From assembly GCA_027061625.1 (NCBI GenBank), contig JAMOVF010000102.1:1-8200 (forward strand): 8,200 nt of DNA, in the 5' to 3' direction. The translations under genes were made by a program, and so were the position numbers. Source of the DNA: Deltaproteobacteria bacterium (GTDB lineage Bacteria; Desulfobacterota; Dissulfuribacteria; Dissulfuribacterales; JALVPX01). How positions within the stretch are numbered: position 1 is the first letter of the stretch; each line of letters begins with the position of its first letter. Shown one piece after another: positions 1 to 4,934 of the stretch. Below the pieces are notes generated by a model that saw nothing but the letters and a program-made list of their open reading frames with translations, was not told where the DNA came from and made no database searches.

Positions 1-1902
1 TGCACCAAAGTCCACTACCTTCTTGACTGTACCGTCATAGACTTCTCCGACCTTGGCCTCTTTTGTAAGCTCCTTGATACGCTTCAATGCCTCTTCTGTG
101 GCTTCCTGGTCTGGGGAAAAGATATTTACCTGGCCTGAATCATCCACATCTATCTTAACCCCGGTATCGGCTACAATGCCTTTGATATGTTTGCCGCCAG
201 GGCCTATCAAATCGCGTATCTTGTCCGGGCTGATCTGAATGGAGGTAATGCGGGGGGCATAGCTTGAAAGTTTGGCGCGGGGCTCTGATATAACTTCGCG
301 CATCTTATCAAGAATAAAGAGTCTGGCATCCTTTGCCTGGTGCAGTGCCCTATCAAGGATTTCACCGCTTATGCCGCTCACCTTGATATCCATCTGTATG
401 GCCGTAATGCCCTCTTCAGTGCCTGTAACCTTGAAATCCATGTCGCCGAGATGATCTTCATCACCCAAAATGTCTGAAAGGATGATCACTTCATCCTCAG
501 ACTTTATAAGGCCCATTGCAACACCTGCCACCATATCCCGAATTGGAATGCCGGCATCCATCATTGCCAATGTGCCGCCGCACACAGTCGCCATGGATGA
601 AGAACCATTTGATTCCAGCACTTCGGAAACTATGCGTATTGTGTACATAAAATCTTCCAGCGGGGGTACCACTGCTGCAAGCGCCCTTTCAGCAAGGGCC
701 CCGTGGCCAATATCCCGCCTTGCAGGGCCTCGCAAAGGCCTGACCTCACCCACACAGTAAGGAGGAAAATTGTAGTGCAGGATGAAGTGTTTATGCAGTT
801 CGCCGCCCAACGTCTCTATGCGCTGCTCATCACCGCTGCTTCCCAGGGTGGCAATAGCCATTACCTGTGTTTCACCCCGGGTAAAGACTGCAGATCCGTG
901 GGTCCGCGGAAGTTCTCCAACAGAACAGGAAATAGGCCTTATTTCATCAAATTTGCGGTTATCTATCCGGATGCGCTCCTTGAGCATCAGATTGCGCATC
1001 AATTCTTTTTCAAGTTCTTTAAGGAACTTATTTATCTCCCCTTCCCTATCTGGGAAGCTGATGCTGAGGGCTTCAATAACTTCAGCACGGAGCCGTTTTT
1101 TAGCAGCAGTACGCTCCACCTTTACAGGAATCCTGATGGCCTCGGCCATCTTGTCCTTAGCAATCTCCCACACCTTAGCCTTTAGCTCTTCATCTACCAC
1201 AGGCGCAGGTATATCCATTTTAGGTTTGCCAGCCTTTTGGCAAAGCTCGTTCTGAAGTTCAATCAGCGCCTGAAGCGCATCTTGACCAAACAATATGGCA
1301 TCAAGAACATCTTTCTCTTGAAGAATGGCTGCCCCACCCTCAACCATCACAATGGAGTCTGAGGAACCTGCCACAATAATATTCATATCAGACTGCTGGA
1401 GCTGGCTTGCTGAAGGATTGGGCACAAACTCCCCATCTATCCTGCCTATCCTGATACCAGCGATTGGCCCATCAAAAGGAATATCTGATACCATCAAGGC
1501 AGCCGAAGCCCCTGTTATAGCCACTACGTCTGGATCGACTTCAGGGTCAACAGAAAGCACAGTGGCAATAATCTGGGTGTCATAGCGGTATCCCTCAGGG
1601 AAACGGGGACGCAGCGGCCGATCAATCAGCCTTGAGGTAAGTGTCTCTTTTTCAGTTGGTCTGCCGATTTCCCTTCGGAAATAGCCTCCTGGTATACGGC
1701 CTGCTGCATAGAACATTTCCTGGTAATCCACCAGTAATGGAAGAAAATCTATCCCTTCTCGGACTTCACCAGATGTTACTGCAGTGACCAGGACCACGGT
1801 GTCCCCATAACTTACGAGCACAGATCCGTTTGCCTGTTTTGCAAGACGTCCTGTCTCCAGGGAAAAAGTCCTGTCATTAATTTTAGCTTCAACTTTATGC
1901 AT
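1..1902 (-). CDS. pnp: Polyribonucleotide nucleotidyltransferase (PNPase), 3' end cut off by the window edge
   Basis: PNPase degrades RNA phosphorolytically from the 3' end, releasing nucleoside diphosphates, and is a cytoplasmic trimer that often works in the RNA degradosome. I translated 634 codons without interruption from ATG at 1902 to base 1. The first RNase PH domain covers roughly residues 1-220 and has the RNA-contacting loop GGYFRRE (72-78). An alpha-helical linker region follows. The second, catalytic RNase PH domain (about 310-535) contains LPRTHGSALF-like and ESNGSSSMA (430-438) phosphate-binding motifs and GDEDHLGDMDF (480-490). D481 and D487 match the E. coli catalytic aspartates D486 and D492. 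The KH domain (about 551-615) has its GPGG loop at 567-570. The S1 domain starts near 618 and is truncated; about 65 residues are missing if the length is the usual ~700. The ATG is preceded by AAGGA (1913-1917). It lies 23 bases downstream of rpsO, so the two are probably cotranscribed. Confidence 0.98.
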   Translation of the reverse strand, partial: MHKVEAKINDRTFSLETGRLAKQANGSVLVSYGDTVVLVTAVTSGEVREGIDFLPLLVDYQEMFYAAGRIPGGYFRREIGRPTEKETLTSRLIDRPLRPRFPEGYRYDTQIIATVLSVDPEVDPDVVAITGASAALMVSDIPFDGPIAGIRIGRIDGEFVPNPSASQLQQSDMNIIVAGSSDSIVMVEGGAAILQEKDVLDAILFGQDALQALIELQNELCQKAGKPKMDIPAPVVDEELKAKVWEIAKDKMAEAIRIPVKVERTAAKKRLRAEVIEALSISFPDREGEINKFLKELEKELMRNLMLKERIRIDNRKFDEIRPISCSVGELPRTHGSAVFTRGETQVMAIATLGSSGDEQRIETLGGELHKHFILHYNFPPYCVGEVRPLRGPARRDIGHGALAERALAAVVPPLEDFMYTIRIVSEVLESNGSSSMATVCGGTLAMMDAGIPIRDMVAGVAMGLIKSEDEVIILSDILGDEDHLGDMDFKVTGTEEGITAIQMDIKVSGISGEILDRALHQAKDARLFILDKMREVISEPRAKLSSYAPRITSIQISPDKIRDLIGPGGKHIKGIVADTGVKIDVDDSGQVNIFSPDQEATEEALKRIKELTKEAKVGEVYDGTVKKVVDFGA

Positions 1903-1925
1903 ATAATCTGTTTCCTTATTTTGAT

Positions 1926-2195
1926 TTATTTACGAATACCCAGCTCTTTTATAATCGAACGGTAACGCTCGATGTCCTGTTTTTTCAGATAGTCCAGAAG
2001 CCTTCTCCTCTGACCAACCAGTTTCAAGAGGCCTCTCCTGGAAGCATGATCTTTTTTGTGGACTTTGAAGTGTTCCGTAAGGTATCCAATTCTGGCGCTC
2101 AACAAAGCAATCTGCACCTCTGGGGAACCTGTATCAGAGTCATGGGTCTTGAACTTTTCGATAATCTCTTTTTTCTGTTCAGTATCTAGAGTCAC
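1926..2195 (-). CDS. rpsO: 30S ribosomal protein S15
   Basis: S15 is a primary binding protein of the 30S platform; it binds 16S rRNA helices 20-22 and contributes to an intersubunit bridge. The product is 89 residues, the normal family length. It shows the family's helical pattern, including HDSDTGSPEVQIALLSARI (residues 18-36), the rRNA-contacting HKKDHASRRGLLKLVGQRR segment (about 46-64) and the C-terminal RYRSIIKELGIRK. The start codon is GTG (2193-2195), supported by a strong AGGAGGA (2204-2210) at good spacing; there is no in-frame ATG nearby. It is separated from truB by 57 AT-rich bases and from pnp by 23 bases. In several bacteria S15 represses its own translation by binding its leader mRNA. 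Whether the short leader here does this is unknown. Confidence 0.98.
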   Translation of the reverse strand: MTLDTEQKKEIIEKFKTHDSDTGSPEVQIALLSARIGYLTEHFKVHKKDHASRRGLLKLVGQRRRLLDYLKKQDIERYRSIIKELGIRK

Positions 2196-2203
2196 GTTTT
2201 AAA

Positions 2204-2210
2204 TCCTCCT
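2204..2210 (-). promoter_or_regulatory. Strong Shine-Dalgarno site of rpsO
   Basis: The minus strand reads AGGAGGA here, 8-9 bases before the GTG start of rpsO. It is the best match to the anti-Shine-Dalgarno sequence in the window and decides the GTG start. It is flanked on both sides by short A/T blocks that can pair with the same upstream segment (see findings). Confidence 0.85.
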
Positions 2211-2222
2211 TAAATAACCATG

Positions 2223-2234
2223 TAATTTAAATTA
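2223..2234. repeat. 12-bp perfect AT palindrome in the truB-rpsO gap
   Basis: The sequence taatttaaatta reads the same on both strands. It lies in the 57-base truB-rpsO spacer (2196-2252), which is almost entirely A/T apart from the Shine-Dalgarno site. The palindrome is all A/T and has no following T-run on the coding strand, so it is not a convincing terminator. It may simply reflect an unstructured, A/U-rich translational enhancer upstream of a highly expressed ribosomal protein gene. I see no convincing -35/-10 promoter pair in the spacer. Confidence 0.5.
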
Positions 2235-2252
2235 AAATTTGTTTTCATATAG

Positions 2253-3242
2253 CTATTGCCACACTTTGAGGGTTTTAAGCCTGTCACTGCTCTGACAAGG
2301 CCTTGAAGCCAGCCATTGGATCACAGAAACGAGCTGCTGCACTCCTGTTTCCCTGCCTATCTCTGTGTCTTTGAGCACAAGGCGCAAATAGGAAGGGTTG
2401 GCAGCGTCAAGCTCAACGCACTGCTCCTCCAAAAGCTCATTCAGCCTTGATGCTGGCACAGGCCTGCCAAATCTCAATTCCCTGGCAAGCTCCTTATCAA
2501 TTATAACTTGGGGAATATGGCTTAGGGCCTTTGCTACAGGGATAATGAGATCATTGATTCTTCCTTCGCCCACAGCCTTTTCCAATTCTTCAATTGGGAT
2601 GGCTTCTTTTAAGGTAAAAGGACCATTTTTTACCCTTTTTAGAGTCTTCAGGCAGGCACAACTATCAATATATTTTCCCAAATCATAGGCCAGAGAACGG
2701 ATATAAGTTCCCTTGCTGCATTCCACCCTGAAACCTGCCTCATTGCCCTGCAGCCACAAGATGTCAAATTTGCTTATGGTTACTTCCCGTGGCTCTTTTT
2801 GAATCTTGATACCTTTTCTCGCCAGTTTATAGAGAGGTACACCTTTGTGTTTCAGGGCTGAATAGGGTGGAGGAGTTTGGAATATCTTGCCAAGAAAGGC
2901 ATTGGCAGCCTTTTGAATCTGTTCATGGGAAAGGCCTTCAGAAACAGGCCGTTGTTCCACTACCTGACCTGTAATATCATAAGTATCTGTCTCTGTTCCA
3001 AACAGGATTATGCCTTCATAGATCTTTGGCCCTTCAGTAATAAAACGGGCTATTTTAGTGGCCCTTCCAAGACACAAAGGCAGTACACCTGTGGCCATTG
3101 GGTCAAGGGTGCCTGTGTGGCCCACCTTTTTTATACGCAAAAGCCTCTTTGCTTTGCGTACTACGTCAAAGGATGTCCACCCTTCTGGCTTATCTACTAC
3201 GAGTATGCCTTCAATGTCTTTTATTTTATTCAAGTTCTCCAT
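2253..3242 (-). CDS. truB: tRNA pseudouridine(55) synthase TruB
   Basis: TruB isomerises uridine 55 to pseudouridine in the T-arm of nearly all tRNAs and also acts as a tRNA folding chaperone. From the ATG at 3242 the product is 329 residues. The N-terminal catalytic domain has DKPEGWTSFDVV (about 17-28), the signature GHTGTLDPMATGVLPLCLG (41-59) with catalytic D47, Y75 in PKIYEG (E. coli Y76), TPPPYSALKHKG (about 124-135) and CSKGTYIRSLAYDLG (175-189). A TruB C-terminal, PUA-like RNA-binding region follows, ending in a short tail (about 315-329). The start is uncertain. A TTG at 3254 would add MKDN but lies only about 3 bases from AAGGAAA (3255-3261). The ATG lies about 15 bases from it, with a weak AAAGA 4-5 bases upstream. 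I prefer the ATG, giving a 17-base overlap with the preceding gene and likely translational coupling. Confidence 0.97.
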   Translation of the reverse strand: MENLNKIKDIEGILVVDKPEGWTSFDVVRKAKRLLRIKKVGHTGTLDPMATGVLPLCLGRATKIARFITEGPKIYEGIILFGTETDTYDITGQVVEQRPVSEGLSHEQIQKAANAFLGKIFQTPPPYSALKHKGVPLYKLARKGIKIQKEPREVTISKFDILWLQGNEAGFRVECSKGTYIRSLAYDLGKYIDSCACLKTLKRVKNGPFTLKEAIPIEELEKAVGEGRINDLIIPVAKALSHIPQVIIDKELARELRFGRPVPASRLNELLEEQCVELDAANPSYLRLVLKDTEIGRETGVQQLVSVIQWLASRPCQSSDRLKTLKVWQ

Positions 3243-4248
3243 ATTGTCTTTCAATTTCCTTCAAAATAGCATCCCTCACATCTACAGTAGTGCCGGTTGT
3301 TGTAAAACCTGCTGCATGAAAGTGGCCGCCTCCTCCAAACGCCTTGGCAATTTCAGCCACATTCACATATTCTTTGGATCTCAAGCTGACAGTCACATGA
3401 CCTGCATGAACTTCGCGTATAAAAATTGCTACTTCAACTGAATCTATGCATCTTGCAAACCCAACGAAGTCTTCGGTATCCTCAGCCTTTGCTCCAGTAA
3501 CCCGAAACATCTGAGGGGTTGCCTGCAATACTGCGATTTTGCCATGACTGAAGACCTCAAGCGTCCTCAACACCAACCCTAGAAGGTGTATTCTCCGCTC
3601 TGGATAACTTTGATATAAACGGTTTGCTATAAAATAAGGGTCTGCACCTGCCTCAACCAAAAACGAGGCCATTTCAAAGGCAGCTGCTGTGGTATTGCTA
3701 TGTCTAAAGGCTCCTGTATCTGTTATAATAGCACTGTATAGACATGTGGCTATTGCCTTATTGATAGGCCATTCCATGTTTTCTAAAAGGAGCATTACCA
3801 AGGCGCCTGTGGCGAAAATGTCTTGATCAATATAGGCCAATGCTTTTTCCATATCTGCAAAGGAACCATTATCAAGATGGTGGTCCAGGACGACCACCAC
3901 ATCTGCCTGCTCTATCAACTCCTCTGCCTTGCTGCCTATACGCCTAGGCTCACCGCAGTCTAAGATGCACAGGGTAGTGTTGTCTGGAAGTTCTGCAGGC
4001 AGGCTGTGAGTTATGGCGTTGGTGCCAGGCAGGAACTCAATATTGCCGGGAACAGGATCTTCTGTATAAAAAATGACCTCTTTTCCCTTATCGCTCAAGG
4101 CAGTTCCAAGTGCAAGCATAGAGCCTATGGCATCACCATCAGGCCTGACATGACAAGTCAAAACAAAATTGTGGCCGTCATTCAAGGCTGTGCCTATCTT
4201 CTCAAAGAGTTCCCTGTCTTTTATCAGGTCAAATCTTGAGCTGGCCAC
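3226..4248 (-). CDS. nrnA: DHH/DHHA1 phosphoesterase, NrnA-like oligoribonuclease / pAp phosphatase
   Basis: NrnA-type enzymes of the DHH family degrade 2-5 nt RNA oligonucleotides from one end, and many also dephosphorylate 3'-phosphoadenosine 5'-phosphate (pAp). The 340-residue product fits the family length. The DHH domain contains CHVRPDGDAIGS (32-43; metal ligands expected at H33, D37, D39), LDCGEPRRIG (96-105, D97), LDHHLDN (121-127, the DHH motif) and YSAIITDTGAFRHSNTT (171-187, D177). The DHHA1 substrate-binding domain ends with GGGGHFHAAGF (305-315). All expected catalytic motifs are present. The start is GTG at 4248, set by AGGAAGG (4255-4261) with 6 bases spacing, only 2 bases after the rbfA stop. 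Its place between rbfA and truB recurs in deltaproteobacterial operons. The exact substrate (nanoRNA, pAp, or cyclic-dinucleotide products such as pGpG) cannot be decided from sequence. Confidence 0.92.
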   Translation of the reverse strand: MASSRFDLIKDRELFEKIGTALNDGHNFVLTCHVRPDGDAIGSMLALGTALSDKGKEVIFYTEDPVPGNIEFLPGTNAITHSLPAELPDNTTLCILDCGEPRRIGSKAEELIEQADVVVVLDHHLDNGSFADMEKALAYIDQDIFATGALVMLLLENMEWPINKAIATCLYSAIITDTGAFRHSNTTAAAFEMASFLVEAGADPYFIANRLYQSYPERRIHLLGLVLRTLEVFSHGKIAVLQATPQMFRVTGAKAEDTEDFVGFARCIDSVEVAIFIREVHAGHVTVSLRSKEYVNVAEIAKAFGGGGHFHAAGFTTTGTTVDVRDAILKEIERQYGELE

Positions 4249-4250
4249 GT

Positions 4251-4631
4251 TCAGCCTTCCTGTTTGGCCTTATCTGTATGCTGGGCAGATTGCAGAAGCC
4301 TTGTTATCTGCTCTTGGGCATCAATACGCCTGTCTAGAAAGAAATCTACTGTAGGCGTCCTTTTTAAATGGAGCCTGGAGCCAAGGGTGCGTCGCACAAA
4401 GCCCTTAGCTCTATTCAAACCTTCCATGGCACCTTCTTTTTCAATATCATTGCCCAAAACAGATACATATATTTTGGCATGACGCAAATCATCACTAACA
4501 CGTACTTCCATGACAGTAATAATGCCCTGAATGCGCGGATCTTTAAGCTCATACAAAAGCATTAAAGCCATCTCTTCTTTTATTAAATCTGCCACTCTTT
4601 CTGATCTTTTATATCCAAAATTCATAATCAA
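4251..4631 (-). CDS. rbfA: 30S ribosome-binding factor A (RbfA)
   Basis: RbfA is a small KH-fold protein that binds the immature 30S subunit near helix 1 and the 3' end of 16S rRNA; it aids late maturation and cold adaptation. The product is up to 126 residues. It opens with YKRSERVADLIKEEMALML and contains LKDPRIQGIITVMEVRVSDD, followed by HAKIYVSVLGND. A LNRAKGFVRRTLGSRLHLKRTP block then leads into PTVDFFLDRRID; all are family hallmarks. The start is ambiguous. TTG at 4631 is better placed behind GGGTGA (4639-4644), which overlaps the end of ylxP; ATG at 4625, two codons in, gives MNFGYKRSERV and matches usual RbfA N-termini equally well. The C-terminal tail (SAQHTDKAKQEG) is short and polar. 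The gene follows ylxP by 3 bases (9 with the ATG) and precedes nrnA by 2. Confidence 0.96.
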   Translation of the reverse strand: MIMNFGYKRSERVADLIKEEMALMLLYELKDPRIQGIITVMEVRVSDDLRHAKIYVSVLGNDIEKEGAMEGLNRAKGFVRRTLGSRLHLKRTPTVDFFLDRRIDAQEQITRLLQSAQHTDKAKQEG

Positions 4632-4634
4632 TTA

Positions 4635-4928
4635 TCATTCACCCAAATGGATGATTTCTATATCTGACTGTGTAATCTCTGCTGGACAAGTCCTTTCCAC
4701 AAAGTCTATCACCTTATCCAAAACAGAATTTATTACAGATTGATCATTTCCTACAGCAGAAATGCCAATGGCAGCCTCCTGCCAAACATCATGCAGAGCC
4801 ACTTCAGAAACAGCAACCTTAAACCTGCTGTTTACTTGGCCCATGAGGCTTTTCACTACCTTACGTTTGCCCTTCAATGAATGATTGTCTGACAAACGAA
4901 GCTTGATACGGCATATTCCAACTACCAT
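4635..4928 (-). CDS. ylxP: DUF503 family protein, YlxP-like
   Basis: This 97-residue protein matches the DUF503/YlxP family, whose members sit between infB and rbfA in many Gram-positive and deltaproteobacterial genomes. Family marks are the N-terminal MVVGICRIKLRL strand, the SLKGKRKVVKSL helix (about 17-28), the N-SRFKVAVSEV segment (33-43), HDVWQEAAIGISAVGND (46-62) and the helix SVINSVLDKVIDFVE (64-78). These predict a small alpha/beta ferredoxin-like fold. The biochemical function is not established; the location suggests a part in ribosome maturation or translation, which is inference. The ATG at 4928 lies 6 bases after the infB stop. It has no good Shine-Dalgarno site: AGGAAAAG lies at 4941-4948, too far away, and AAAGAG abuts the ATG. 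Translation is therefore probably coupled to infB. Confidence 0.92.
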   Translation of the reverse strand: MVVGICRIKLRLSDNHSLKGKRKVVKSLMGQVNSRFKVAVSEVALHDVWQEAAIGISAVGNDQSVINSVLDKVIDFVERTCPAEITQSDIEIIHLGE

Positions 4929-4934
4929 CTCTTT

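Noticed and set aside
703..1255. Two overlapping plus-strand open frames of about 160 codons
   Set aside because: Both are antisense to the uninterrupted pnp frame, whose translation matches PNPase throughout. Neither resembles a known protein.
1..1902. Possible frameshift or pseudogene in pnp because it does not end in the window
   Set aside because: I read 634 codons without a stop, with all RNase PH and KH motifs in order. The missing S1 end is only the window boundary.
2223..2234. AT palindrome as a rho-independent terminator between truB and rpsO
   Set aside because: There is no G+C stem and no downstream T-run on the transcribed strand, and the following gene clearly belongs to the same operon.
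2196..2260. Internal promoter ahead of rpsO (a TATATG element is present near the truB stop)
   Set aside because: No credible -35 element is found at 16-18 bases from it. In such AT-rich sequence a lone -10-like hexamer is expected by chance.
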